This document shows positions 16,502-24,349 of a stretch of 64,000 bases of DNA, piece by piece. The position numbers and the translations under genes were made by a program. This DNA is from Microvirga thermotolerans (GTDB lineage: Bacteria > Pseudomonadota > Alphaproteobacteria > Rhizobiales > Beijerinckiaceae), in NCBI RefSeq assembly GCF_009363855.1, contig NZ_CP045423.1, forward strand, positions 124,001-188,000, written 5' to 3'. The notes beneath the pieces are model-generated. The model did not search any database, had not been told where the DNA came from, and saw only the letters and a list, made by a program, of their open reading frames with translations. Position 1 is the stretch's first letter. Every line of letters begins with the position of its first letter.

Positions 16502-17203
16502 ATGAAGGTCCAGCTTGCGGCCACAGCATTCTGCGCGCTTCTTTCCGCCTGGCCCGCATGGGCCCAGTAGGACCAGCCCGCTTCGACGGCGCCCTCGCGG
16601 GCTCAGCCGGTGCCGATGAGCGGCCCCATGGCGGATCCGCACAAGGACGGCGGCCGCCCCGAGAGTCATGGCGGCACGGTGCATGCGCCGCAGGTGAACG
16701 GCACACAGTCCGAATCCCTCACGCCCGAGATGCGCCGGACGGTCGAGACTCTGGCCCGCAGTACGGTCACGGCGCAGCAATACGGTCATCTCGCCTCGAA
16801 GCGCCACGCGAGCGGGGCCGCACACGATCTGGGCGACCGCATGGCGCTCACGGACAGCCGGATCAACCGTGCCCTGACCGAAGCCGTCCCCGACCTGCGC
16901 GACACCGCGCAGATCCCGGCGCAGGAGCGCGGAACCTTCGACAATCTGGCCCGCGACGCGGACGAGCAGCAGTTCGGCGTGAGCTTGGCGCAGTGAGTCG
17001 TCCAGACCTATCCGCAGACCATCGGCGCCCTGGAAAGCCTCCGGCAGAGCGAACCGCTGCAGGAAATGGCGGCGAGCGCCCTTCCCGACCTTCGCGCCCA
17101 GCTCGACGAGGCCCAAAGGATTCTCCGGACCGCCGGCACGACGCCGAACGGCTCCCCGTCCTCGACGGGCAGCGTGACGGACCCGAAGACCCGCTCGGAC
17201 TGA
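16502..17203 (+). pseudogene. DUF4142 secreted protein gene with two in-frame stop codons
   Basis: One continuous reading frame of 234 codons is broken twice. It starts with a signal peptide (MKVQLAATAFCALLSAWPAWAQ), immediately followed by TAG at 16568-16570, and is interrupted by TGA at 16994-16996 in ...VSLAQ-stop-VVQTYPQ. The remaining sequence reads like DUF4142 (helical, ferritin-like): STVTAQQYGHLASKRHASG, then TFDNLARDADEQQFG and finally ALPDLRAQLDEAQRILR before the natural stop. No frameshift is visible. Both stops can arise by single C-to-T changes (CAG to TAG, CGA to TGA), pointing to recent decay. Read-through or a sequencing fault cannot be excluded. A shorter product could start at Met of PMSGPMADP but would lack export. 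Confidence 0.7.
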
Positions 17204-17281
17204 GGCTTGGCGGAGTCGGTGGAAACTCCGCGTCCGGACGCTAGTTCTTGCGCAGCCCTCCGCTTCGAGAAAGGAATCGTC

Positions 17282-17665
17282 ATGCGCTTCGCACTTCTCC
17301 TTCCGCTCGCCCTGGCCTTCAGTCCCGTGGCGGCCCACGCCCAGGACGCCGCTGCGGGCGAGAAGGTCTTTGCGCCCTGCAAGGCGTGTCACCAGATCGG
17401 CGAGAACGCGAAGAACGCCGTCGGGCCGGCGCTCAACGGCGTCATCGGCCGCAAGGCGGGATCGGTGGAGGGCTACAACTACTCGCCCGCCAACAAGAAC
17501 TCGGGCCTGACCTGGGACGAGGCGACGTTCGCCGAGTACATCAAGGATCCGAAGGCGAAGATCCCCGGCACCAAGATGGTCTATGCCGGCCTCAAGGACG
17601 AGCAGAAGATCAAGGACCTCATCGCCTACCTCAAGCAGTTCGACGCCACAGGCAAGAAGTCGTAG
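17282..17665 (+). CDS. Periplasmic class I cytochrome c (c2/c550 type)
   Basis: A 127-residue soluble cytochrome c with a cleaved signal peptide (residues 1-20, VAAHA/Q cleavage). The heme-binding motif CKACH is at 33-37, in GEKVFAPCKACHQIGENAKN, and the axial Met lies in GTKMVYAG at ~99. The C-terminal helix KIKDLIAYLKQF is typical. Length and order match mitochondrial-like cytochrome c2. It is a plausible electron donor to NirK and NorC given its place at the end of the island, but no FNR-type box is visible directly upstream, so expression may be constitutive. An AAAGGA ribosome binding site precedes the ATG. Confidence 0.92.
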   Translation: MRFALLLPLALAFSPVAAHAQDAAAGEKVFAPCKACHQIGENAKNAVGPALNGVIGRKAGSVEGYNYSPANKNSGLTWDEATFAEYIKDPKAKIPGTKMVYAGLKDEQKIKDLIAYLKQFDATGKKS

Positions 17666-17720
17666 GCCTTTCCTGCGGCCATCGTCGCGCGGCGAGCCCT
17701 TTTCGATATTCCTGAATGCC

Positions 17721-17760
17721 GAAGGCTGCGGCCTCGCGAGAGGAGCCGCAGCCTTCCGTC
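17721..17760. terminator. Hairpin terminator between the cytochrome c and VOC genes
   Basis: Perfect 12-bp arms GAAGGCTGCGGC / GCCGCAGCCTTC with a 12-base loop, between convergent genes; it probably works in both directions. Confidence 0.7.
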
Positions 17761-17814
17761 ACGCCGCCGCGGCGCTCTCGCGCCCGGCGGGCTCCGCCAC
17801 TGGCCCGCCGCGCC

Positions 17815-18246
17815 TCAGGCCGGCGTCATCTCCGCTTGGGCCTTCGCGGCCGCCTCGACGTCCATCCACACGATCTCCCAGATGTGCCCGTCGGGATCCT
17901 CGAAGCTGCGGCCGTACATGAATCCGTGATCCTGCACCGGCGCAGGATCGGCCCGCCCGCCCGCCTCGCCGGCCTTCGCCAGCATGTCGTCGACCGCCGC
18001 CCGGCTTTCCGCCGAGAGGGCGATGAGCACCTCGCTCGTCGCCCGCGCATCGGCGATGGCCTTGGGCGTGAACTGGCGGAACTTGTCGTGGGTGAGCAGC
18101 ATCACGTGGATCGTTTCGGAGATCACCATGCAGGCGGCGGTATGGTCCGAGAACTGTGGGTTCCGGGTTGCGCCGACGGCCTCGTAGAACGCGACGGCGC
18201 GCTGCAGGTCGGCCACGGGAAGGTTCAGAAAGATGAGCCTGGACAT
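17815..18246 (-). CDS. VOC-family (glyoxalase/bleomycin-resistance-like) protein
   Basis: A 143-residue VOC protein: MSRLIFLNLPVADLQRAVAFYEAVG opens the first beta-alpha-beta module, and HGFMYGRSFEDPDGHIWEIVWMD closes the second with the conserved metal-site Glu. It resembles the YaeR/lactoylglutathione-lyase-like family of unknown substrate. Start MSRL is chosen because GGAGGAA lies just upstream; an upstream ATG 19 codons earlier overlaps the promoter. It is divergent from an HxlR regulator, which is the likely controller. Confidence 0.85.
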   Translation of the reverse strand: MSRLIFLNLPVADLQRAVAFYEAVGATRNPQFSDHTAACMVISETIHVMLLTHDKFRQFTPKAIADARATSEVLIALSAESRAAVDDMLAKAGEAGGRADPAPVQDHGFMYGRSFEDPDGHIWEIVWMDVEAAAKAQAEMTPA

Positions 18247-18280
18247 GGGTTCCTCCGTTTCGTCCGGTTTGACATCCATG

Positions 18281-18292
18281 AACCATCTGGTT
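18281..18292. promoter_or_regulatory. Candidate HxlR operator (AACCATCTGGTT)
   Basis: A 5-2-5 palindrome, AACCA-TC-TGGTT, in the 59-bp gap between the divergent VOC and HxlR genes, 14 bp before the HxlR start. HxlR/MarR-type proteins bind short palindromes of this kind; this binding is inferred. Confidence 0.5.
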
Positions 18293-18305
18293 ATTGAAAG
18301 CAACT

Positions 18306-19034
18306 ATGAAGTTAAAAAAAATAACTAAGCCGCCCGCGCCCGCCGCCCGCCGGCACTACGACGACGCCTGCGCCACCGCGCACGCCCTCGACCTCGTGGG
18401 CGAAAGGTGGGCGCTTCTGGTGATCCGGGAGCTCATGATGGGGCCGCGGCGGTTCAGCGACCTGCGGGCGAACCTGCCGGGGATCAGCGCGAACGTCCTG
18501 ACCCAGCGACTCGAGGGGCTGGAGGCGGCGGGCATCCTCGTCCGCCGCAGGCTGCCGCCTCCGGCCGCGACGCAGGTCTACGAGCTCACGCCCTGGGGCT
18601 ACGAGAGCGAGCCGATCTTCCAGGCCCTCGGCCGGTGGGCGGCACGCTCGCCGCACCACGACCCGACCCTGCCCTTCAGCGCCGTTTCCCTGATGCTGTC
18701 CCTGCGTACGATGCTCGATCCCGGCAGGGCCGGGGCGACCGAGGCGCGGATCGGCTTTTGCATCGGCGAGGAGACGTATCTCGCCCGCCTCGCCGGAGGA
18801 CGCATCGAGGTCCGCCGCGCTCCGGTGGAGGAGGCCGACGCGGTCTTCACGGGCAGCGCGCCCGCTCTGGCGCGGGCGATCTATGCGGGAGAGCCCGTCG
18901 CGGCCCTCGAAGCGGAGGGCGCGCTCGAAGTCGCGGGCGACCGCAGGCTCGCGGAGCGCTTCGTGTCCCTGTTCCCGCTGCCGCCCAAGGCGGAGGTCCC
19001 GCCGGGCCGGGCGGGCCCGGAAACTACGGCGTGA
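18306..19034 (+). CDS. HxlR-family regulator with C-terminal SCP2-like domain
   Basis: A 242-residue protein. Residues ~20-115 are an HxlR winged helix (ALDLVGERWALLVIRELM; RFSDLRANLPGISANVLTQRL). Residues ~130-235 look like an SCP2/sterol-carrier-like domain (ARIGFCIGEETYLARLAGG; ADAVFTGSAPALARAIY), a known fusion that may bind a hydrophobic ligand. Start: ATG MKLKKITKPP; a TTG 12 bases upstream is possible. It is divergent from a VOC gene. Its 3' end overlaps the convergent alcohol dehydrogenase gene by 11 bp. Confidence 0.85.
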   Translation: MKLKKITKPPAPAARRHYDDACATAHALDLVGERWALLVIRELMMGPRRFSDLRANLPGISANVLTQRLEGLEAAGILVRRRLPPPAATQVYELTPWGYESEPIFQALGRWAARSPHHDPTLPFSAVSLMLSLRTMLDPGRAGATEARIGFCIGEETYLARLAGGRIEVRRAPVEEADAVFTGSAPALARAIYAGEPVAALEAEGALEVAGDRRLAERFVSLFPLPPKAEVPPGRAGPETTA

Positions 19035-20097
19035 TCGCCACCTTCAGCACGCCGTCGCGCTGGTGGCCGAAGAGGTCGTAGGCTTCCTCGATCCGGTCGA
19101 GCGTGAAGCGGTGGGTGACGAGCGGGCTCGTGTCGACCCGTCCCGAGGCGACCGTCGCCATGAGGCGGCGCATGCGCTCCTTGCCGCCGGGACACAGGGT
19201 CGTGCGGATGGTGTGGTCGCCGAGCCCGGCGAGAAAGGCGTCGAGGGGGATCTTCAGATCCGCGGAATAGACCCCGAGCGAGGACAGCGTGCCGCCGGGG
19301 CGCAACACCCGCAGCGCCGCCTCGAAGGTCGACTGTTTCCCGAGGGCCTCGATGGCCACGTCGACGCCGCGCCCGTCCGTGAGGCGCCGGATCTCCTCGA
19401 CCGGGTCGACCTTCGAGAAGTCGACCACGTAGTCCGCCCCCATCTTCCGGGCGATGGCCATGCGCTCGGGCAGGCTCTCCACCGCGATGATCGTGGAGGC
19501 GCCCATCAGCCGCGCGCCCGCCGTGGCGCACAGGCCGATGGGTCCCTGCGCGAAGACGGCGACGATGTCGCCGATGCGGATGCCGCCGCTCTCCGCGCCG
19601 GAGAAGCCGGTCGAGAGGATGTCGGGACACATGAGCACCTGCTCGTCCGTGAGCCCGTCCGGCACGGGAGCGAGGTTCGTCATGGCGTCCGGCACGAGCA
19701 GGTACTCGGCCTGCGCCCCGTCGATGGTGTTGCCGAAGCGCCAGCCGCCCATCGGCTTCCAGCCGTGCTTGGTGCCGGCGCCGTCCTGCGAGTGGCAGCC
19801 GCACAGGCAGGCCTCGCTGTGGCCGCTCGGCGTGATCGCCCCGGCGATGACCCGCTGCCCCTCGCGGTAGCCGCGCACGGCCGAGCCGAGCTTCTCGATG
19901 ATCCCGACGGGCTCGTGGCCGATGGTCAGGCCCCGCGCGACGGGATACTCGCCCTTGAGGATGTGGATGTCGGTTCCGCAGATGGTGGTGGTGGTGATGC
20001 GGATCAGCGCATCGAGGGGCCCCACGTCCGGGATCGGCTTCTCGTCGAGGACGATCCGGCCTGGCTCGACGAAGATGGCGGCTTTCATCTTGGGCAT
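19024..20097 (-). CDS. Zinc-dependent alcohol dehydrogenase (secondary-alcohol type)
   Basis: A 357-residue medium-chain dehydrogenase. The catalytic zinc ligands are in TICGTDIHILKGEYP and LTIGHEPVGIIEKLG. The structural-zinc Cys4 lobe is replaced by CLCGCHSQDGAG. The Rossmann motif is near VFAQGPIGLCATAGA. The overall pattern (DILSTGFSGAE, RPGGTLSSLGVYS) resembles NAD(P)-dependent secondary alcohol dehydrogenases. AAGGAG precedes the ATG. The upstream region holds a perfect FNR box (TTGATCGGGATCAA) 150 bp away, shared with the divergent operon, so low-oxygen induction is likely. The substrate is not predictable. Confidence 0.9.
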   Translation of the reverse strand: MPKMKAAIFVEPGRIVLDEKPIPDVGPLDALIRITTTTICGTDIHILKGEYPVARGLTIGHEPVGIIEKLGSAVRGYREGQRVIAGAITPSGHSEACLCGCHSQDGAGTKHGWKPMGGWRFGNTIDGAQAEYLLVPDAMTNLAPVPDGLTDEQVLMCPDILSTGFSGAESGGIRIGDIVAVFAQGPIGLCATAGARLMGASTIIAVESLPERMAIARKMGADYVVDFSKVDPVEEIRRLTDGRGVDVAIEALGKQSTFEAALRVLRPGGTLSSLGVYSADLKIPLDAFLAGLGDHTIRTTLCPGGKERMRRLMATVASGRVDTSPLVTHRFTLDRIEEAYDLFGHQRDGVLKVAITP

Positions 20098-20246
20098 GAC
20101 CCTGGCTCCTTGCGGCTTGGGCGCCTGGGGAATGACGCCGCTGCCGGCGGGTTCCTTCCCGCGGCCCGTCGCCCGGCGACCTCGGAGAATGCATCGACCC
20201 ATGCCCGCTCCGATGCCGCATTTGTCGCGGCCTTCGTCCGTAATCA

Positions 20247-20260
20247 TTGATCGGGATCAA
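20247..20260. promoter_or_regulatory. Perfect FNR/FixK box (TTGATCGGGATCAA)
   Basis: An exact TTGAT-N4-ATCAA site between two divergent zinc alcohol dehydrogenase transcription units, 109 bp from the rightward gene and 150 bp from the leftward gene. The 271-bp gap shows no other clear signal. Confidence 0.82.
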
Positions 20261-20368
20261 TTTTGGATGCCGGCGCCGGGCCTATCTTCCGCAGCGGCGC
20301 GCGCCAGGTGCGGAACCGGGTGCGGAGCTGGGCGGCCGAAGCCACACACGCGAGAATGGGAGAACGGC

Positions 20369-20659
20369 ATGATCGATCTCGAATTCCGGAACGTCTGGGA
20401 GGACTTCCGCGCGGCCCGGGCCTATTCTCCGGATCTCCTCCCCCGTCTCCAGTCCGCCCTGGCCGATCTCGCGGACCTGGACGTCACCTATCGCCGCAAC
20501 CTGGAATCCCTCTCCCGCGCCGACGGGGACGAGAACCTGAAGCGCGAGCTGGCGGAGCGCCTGAAGCAGCAATACGAGGTGCGGCGCGAGCCCTGCCTGC
20601 GCGAGCTCGCCGCGCTGGAGGAGCGGATCGCAACCGAAATGGGTCCCGCCGACGCCTGA
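20369..20659 (+). CDS. Small helical protein, unrecognised
   Basis: A 96-residue charged, helical protein (MIDLEFRNVWEDFRAARAYS start; LAERLKQQYEVRREPCLRELAALEERI predicts a coiled coil). It has no signal peptide or membrane segment. GGGAGAA precedes the ATG. It is the first gene downstream of a perfect FNR box and sits 9 bp before an alcohol dehydrogenase, so it is likely in the same low-oxygen operon. The family is unknown to me. Confidence 0.68.
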   Translation: MIDLEFRNVWEDFRAARAYSPDLLPRLQSALADLADLDVTYRRNLESLSRADGDENLKRELAERLKQQYEVRREPCLRELAALEERIATEMGPADA

Positions 20660-20668
20660 GGTCCCTCC

Positions 20669-21664
20669 ATGGAAGCCATGGTGCTTCGCCGGCCGGGCAT
20701 GCCCCTCGTCCGGGAGGAACGCCCGCTTCCCCGGCCCGCCGCAGGCGAGATCCGAGTGGCCGTGGAAGCCTGCGCCGTCTGCCGGACGGACCTGCACGTG
20801 GTGGACGGCGACCTGCCGGATCCGAAGCTGCCCGTCGTTCCGGGCCACGAGATCGTCGGGCGGGTGGAGGCCCTCGGCCCCGGCGTGACGGGCTTCGCTC
20901 CCGGCGAGCGGGTCGGCATTCCCTGGCTCGGCCGCGCCTGCGGCCGCTGCCCCTATTGCGAGGCGGGGCACGAGAACCTCTGCGACTTTCCCCTGTTCAC
21001 CGGCTACACCCGCGACGGCGGCTTCGCGACCCATGCGGTCGCAGACGCGGCCTTTGCCTTCCGCCTGCCGGAGGAGGCCGATCCCGTCGCGCTGGCGCCC
21101 CTGCTCTGCGCCGGGCTCATCGGCTGGCGCTCCCTCGTCGCGGCGGGTCCTGCCCGGACGGTCGGGATCTACGGGTTCGGCGCCGCGGCGCACATCGTCG
21201 CGCAGGTCTGCCGCTGGCAGGGCCGGAGGATCCTCGCCTTCACGCGCCCGGGCGATCTGGCGGCGCAGGATTTCGCCCGCTCCCTGGGCGCGGCCTGGGC
21301 CGGCGGCTCGGACGAGACTCCTCCCGAGGCGCTCGACGCCGCGATCCTCTTCGCGCCGGTGGGGGCGCTGGTTCCGCTCGCCCTCAAGGCGGTGAGGAAG
21401 GGCGGCCGGGTGGTGTGCGGCGGGATCCACATGAGCGACATCCCCTCCTTTCCCTACCGGCTGCTGTGGGAGGAGCGGCAGGTCGTCTCGGTGGCCAACC
21501 TCACCCGCCGGGACGCGCGGGATTTCCTCGCCCTCGCGCCGAAGGCCGCGATCCGCACCGAGACCGTGACCTATCCGCTGGAGGCCGCCAACGAGGCCCT
21601 GGCCGACCTGCGCGCCGGCCGTCTCCGGGGCGCCGCCGTCCTGGTGCCGCGCCGGGACACATGA
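20669..21664 (+). CDS. Zinc-binding alcohol dehydrogenase family protein
   Basis: A 331-residue medium-chain dehydrogenase. The catalytic zinc region is CAVCRTDLHVVDGDLP and VVPGHEIVGRVEALG; the structural zinc site CGRCPYCEAGHENLC is intact (residues ~91-105); the nucleotide-binding GIYGFGAAAHIVAQ is at ~170-183. It resembles AdhP/AdhA-like enzymes acting on primary alcohols or aldehydes. It follows the small helical protein by 9 bp, in the operon behind the FNR box. Together with the downstream aldehyde dehydrogenase it may serve fermentative or low-oxygen redox balancing, which is inferred. Confidence 0.9.
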   Translation: MEAMVLRRPGMPLVREERPLPRPAAGEIRVAVEACAVCRTDLHVVDGDLPDPKLPVVPGHEIVGRVEALGPGVTGFAPGERVGIPWLGRACGRCPYCEAGHENLCDFPLFTGYTRDGGFATHAVADAAFAFRLPEEADPVALAPLLCAGLIGWRSLVAAGPARTVGIYGFGAAAHIVAQVCRWQGRRILAFTRPGDLAAQDFARSLGAAWAGGSDETPPEALDAAILFAPVGALVPLALKAVRKGGRVVCGGIHMSDIPSFPYRLLWEERQVVSVANLTRRDARDFLALAPKAAIRTETVTYPLEAANEALADLRAGRLRGAAVLVPRRDT

Positions 21665-21774
21665 GGTGCCTGCCCAGGTAAGGGCCCGCCCGGATGCGGC
21701 TCACCTCACGCCGGAGAGCATCCCCGATGGCCGATCCCCGCGCAGACCCGCCGTGACCGAAACGACGGGAGACT

Positions 21775-21788
21775 TTGCGCAGGATCAA
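21775..21788. promoter_or_regulatory. FixK/FNR-type box upstream of the stress protein (TTGCGCAGGATCAA)
   Basis: TTGCG-CAGG-ATCAA fits TTG-N8-CAA and closely matches FixK-style TTGCGC..GATCAA sites. It lies 87 bp before the universal stress protein start, giving it its own low-oxygen promoter. Confidence 0.65.
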
Positions 21789-21875
21789 GGACAATATGCC
21801 GGAGCGGGCATGGAATGCCGTCGACCGGAGCTGCGGGCCGCAGCCCTGCCCACTCGCGGAAGCATGGAGAGCATC

Positions 21876-22721
21876 ATGATCAAGGACGTTCTGGTTCATC
21901 TGGACGGAGGCGCGGACGACGAGCTCCGCCTGGCCCATGCGGAAGCGATCGCCTCCGTCAGCGGAGCCCGCGTGAGGGGCCTCTTCACCAACCTGCTTCC
22001 CGATCTCGCCGTGATGACCCCGATGGACGGCGGCGCGGCCGCGGCCGAGGTCATCGCAAGCCTCGACGAGGAGGCGCGGCGCAACGGAGACCGGACGCAG
22101 CAGCGCCTTGCCGAGCGCTTCGCGCGGCTGTCGGTCCCCAACGAGGTCCGCCGCCTCGACGGCACGCCGGGCCAGCTGATGAACCAGGCGGTCTCCGAAG
22201 CCCGCCGCTCCGACCTGTTCGTGGCGCAGCGCCCCTACGACGGCGACGGATCCGCCCCCTGGGACGACCTGTTCGAATCGGTCCTGTTCGGGAGCGGGCG
22301 CGGCATCTACGTGGTGCCGCCCGGCCGCAGGCCCTCCGACGCGATCCGGCGCATCCTGGTGGCCTGGCGCGACACCCGCGAGACCGCGCGCGCCATCGCC
22401 GAGGCGGCGCCCCTGATCGCGAGGGCGGCCCGCACCTGCGTGCTCGCGGTCGACCCGGAGGAGACGGCCTCGGGAAAGCCGGCTCTCGATCTCGACGTCG
22501 CCCGGCATCTGGAGCGCTACGGCACGGAGGTCGAGGTCAATCTCGCCCGGAGCGACGGGCGTGCGGTGAGCGAGGTCATTCTCGATCAGGCGCGCCGCAT
22601 GTCCGCCGACCTGATCGTGATGGGCGGCTACGGCCATTCGCGGGCGCGGGAATGGATCCTCGGCGGCACCAGCCGCGACATGCTGGAGCGCTCGGACCTG
22701 CCGCTCCTGATGGCGCACTGA
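21876..22721 (+). CDS. Tandem-domain universal stress protein
   Basis: A 281-residue cytosolic protein with two UspA domains: residues 1-~140 (MIKDVLVHLDGGADDELRLA) and ~150-281 (IRRILVAWRDTRETARAI). The second ends in the ATP-binding motif GGYGHSRAREWILGGTSRDML (G-x2-G-x9-G-S/T form). The first domain lacks an obvious nucleotide loop. Such proteins support survival under low oxygen or stress. The start has GGAGAG upstream; an in-frame ATG four codons earlier is possible. A FixK/FNR-like box precedes it. Confidence 0.9.
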   Translation: MIKDVLVHLDGGADDELRLAHAEAIASVSGARVRGLFTNLLPDLAVMTPMDGGAAAAEVIASLDEEARRNGDRTQQRLAERFARLSVPNEVRRLDGTPGQLMNQAVSEARRSDLFVAQRPYDGDGSAPWDDLFESVLFGSGRGIYVVPPGRRPSDAIRRILVAWRDTRETARAIAEAAPLIARAARTCVLAVDPEETASGKPALDLDVARHLERYGTEVEVNLARSDGRAVSEVILDQARRMSADLIVMGGYGHSRAREWILGGTSRDMLERSDLPLLMAH

Positions 22722-22821
22722 TCCGCAGGCCGGGACGGGAACCCGCCGCCGGAGCTGGACTTTTGGAGATGACGCGGCGCGCGCACCGTGGCGAAGTGCC
22801 GTCCCCCGAAAGGAACTCCCC

Positions 22822-24237
22822 ATGGCCGAGACGTCCCTGTCCTCCCGCCCCGCCTCCGCCGCGAAGCCGCGCTTCGAGACCGCCGATCCCGCGACCGGGA
22901 CGCCCGGCCGCAGCTACGAAGGGCATTCCCGCGACGAGGCCCTGGCGGTCGCCCGCAGCGTCCGCGCGGCCTTCGCGGCATGGCGGGCGATGCCCATCGG
23001 CGAGCGCGCCCGGCTCATGCGGGAGGCGGCCCGGGTCCTGCGGCGCCGGCAGGCGGAGTTCGCAGAGCTGATGACCGCCGAGATGGGCAAGCTCCTCGCC
23101 GACGGGCGCGGCGAGGTGGAGAAGTGCGCCTTCAACTGCGACTACTTCGCGGAGCATGCGGAGGCGTTCCTGAGGCCGCGCCCGGTCGATCTCGACGGAC
23201 CGAAGGCCTTCGTGACCTTCAATCCCATCGGGACCGTTCTCGCCGTCATGCCGTGGAACTTCCCGTTCTGGCAGGTCTTCCGCTTCGCCGCGCCGACCCT
23301 GATGGCCGGCAACACCGCCGTGCTCAAGCACGCCAGCAACGTGCCGGGCTGCGCGCTCGCCATCGAGAGCGTCTTCCGCGAGGCGGGCTTTCCGGACGAC
23401 GTGTTCCGCACCCTCCTCGTCCCGAGCGCCGACGTGAAGTCCCTCATCGACGACGCGAGCATCGCGGCCGTGACGCTCACGGGAAGCGTCGAGGCGGGAC
23501 GGCAGGTCGCCGCCGCGGCGGGGGCCGCCCTCAAGAAGAGCGTGCTCGAGCTCGGCGGCTCGGACGCCTACCTGATCCTGGAGGACGCGGACATCGCGCA
23601 GGCCGCCAGGGTCTGCGCTGCGGCGCGGATGGTCAACGGCGGGCAGAGCTGCATCGCCGGCAAGCGCTTCGTCGCCGTGCGCCCGGTCCGCGAGGCGTTC
23701 GAGCGCGCACTCGCGGCGGAAATGGCAACCTACGTCATGGGCGACCCGCGCGACCCTGTAACGAAGCTGGGGCCGATGGAGAGCGTGAAGGCCCGCGACC
23801 GGATTCACGACCAGGTCCGCCGCAGCGTGGAGCGCGGCGCGCGCCTGCTCACCGGCGGCACGGTGCCCGACCGGCCGGGCGCCTGGTATCCGCCGACCGT
23901 GCTCGCGGGCGTGCGTCCCGGCATGGCGGTCTACGACGAGGAGGTGTTCGGACCCGTGGCAGCCGTCGTCGAGGCCGAGGACGAGGCGGACGCGATCCGC
24001 ATCGCCAACGGCGCCCGCTTCGGCCTCGGCTCGGGCGTCCTCACCCGCGATCCCGCGCGCGGGGAGCGGATCGCCGCCGAGATGCTGGAGGCGGGCCTGA
24101 GCTTCGTGAACGGCAATGTCCGCTCCGACCCGCGCCTGCCCTTCGGCGGAATCAAGGAGAGTGGCTACGGGCGCGAATGCTCGGAATTCGGGATCCGCGA
24201 ATTCGTCAATATCAAGAGCGTGGTCGTCCATCCGTAG
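22822..24237 (+). CDS. NAD(P)-dependent aldehyde dehydrogenase (succinate-semialdehyde dehydrogenase-like)
   Basis: A 471-residue ALDH superfamily enzyme. Asn in VMPWNFPFW, the coenzyme loop TLTGSVEAGRQVA, catalytic Glu in LELGGSDAYLIL (~242) and catalytic Cys in GGQSCIAGKRF (~277) are all present, as is the C-terminal LPFGGIKESGYGRE. It is closest in pattern to succinate-semialdehyde dehydrogenases (GabD/Sad). A GAAAGGA site precedes the ATG. It lies 100 bp after the stress protein, possibly in the same transcript. With two nearby alcohol dehydrogenases it suggests alcohol/aldehyde turnover. Confidence 0.93.
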   Translation: MAETSLSSRPASAAKPRFETADPATGTPGRSYEGHSRDEALAVARSVRAAFAAWRAMPIGERARLMREAARVLRRRQAEFAELMTAEMGKLLADGRGEVEKCAFNCDYFAEHAEAFLRPRPVDLDGPKAFVTFNPIGTVLAVMPWNFPFWQVFRFAAPTLMAGNTAVLKHASNVPGCALAIESVFREAGFPDDVFRTLLVPSADVKSLIDDASIAAVTLTGSVEAGRQVAAAAGAALKKSVLELGGSDAYLILEDADIAQAARVCAAARMVNGGQSCIAGKRFVAVRPVREAFERALAAEMATYVMGDPRDPVTKLGPMESVKARDRIHDQVRRSVERGARLLTGGTVPDRPGAWYPPTVLAGVRPGMAVYDEEVFGPVAAVVEAEDEADAIRIANGARFGLGSGVLTRDPARGERIAAEMLEAGLSFVNGNVRSDPRLPFGGIKESGYGRECSEFGIREFVNIKSVVVHP

Positions 24238-24349
24238 CCGCACCGCGACGCTCCGGACGGCCCGCCGCCATGGGGAGGCCGGAACCCCTCCGCCGGCACG
24301 GGCGTTGCCGGGGCGCGTTTCGAAAAGAGGATTCCAAAGAGGTTTGTCC

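Noticed and set aside
16994..16996. TGA in the DUF4142 frame as a selenocysteine codon
   Set aside because: DUF4142 has no conserved Cys at this point, there is a second unrelated TAG stop, and no obvious stem-loop follows the TGA; decay is simpler.
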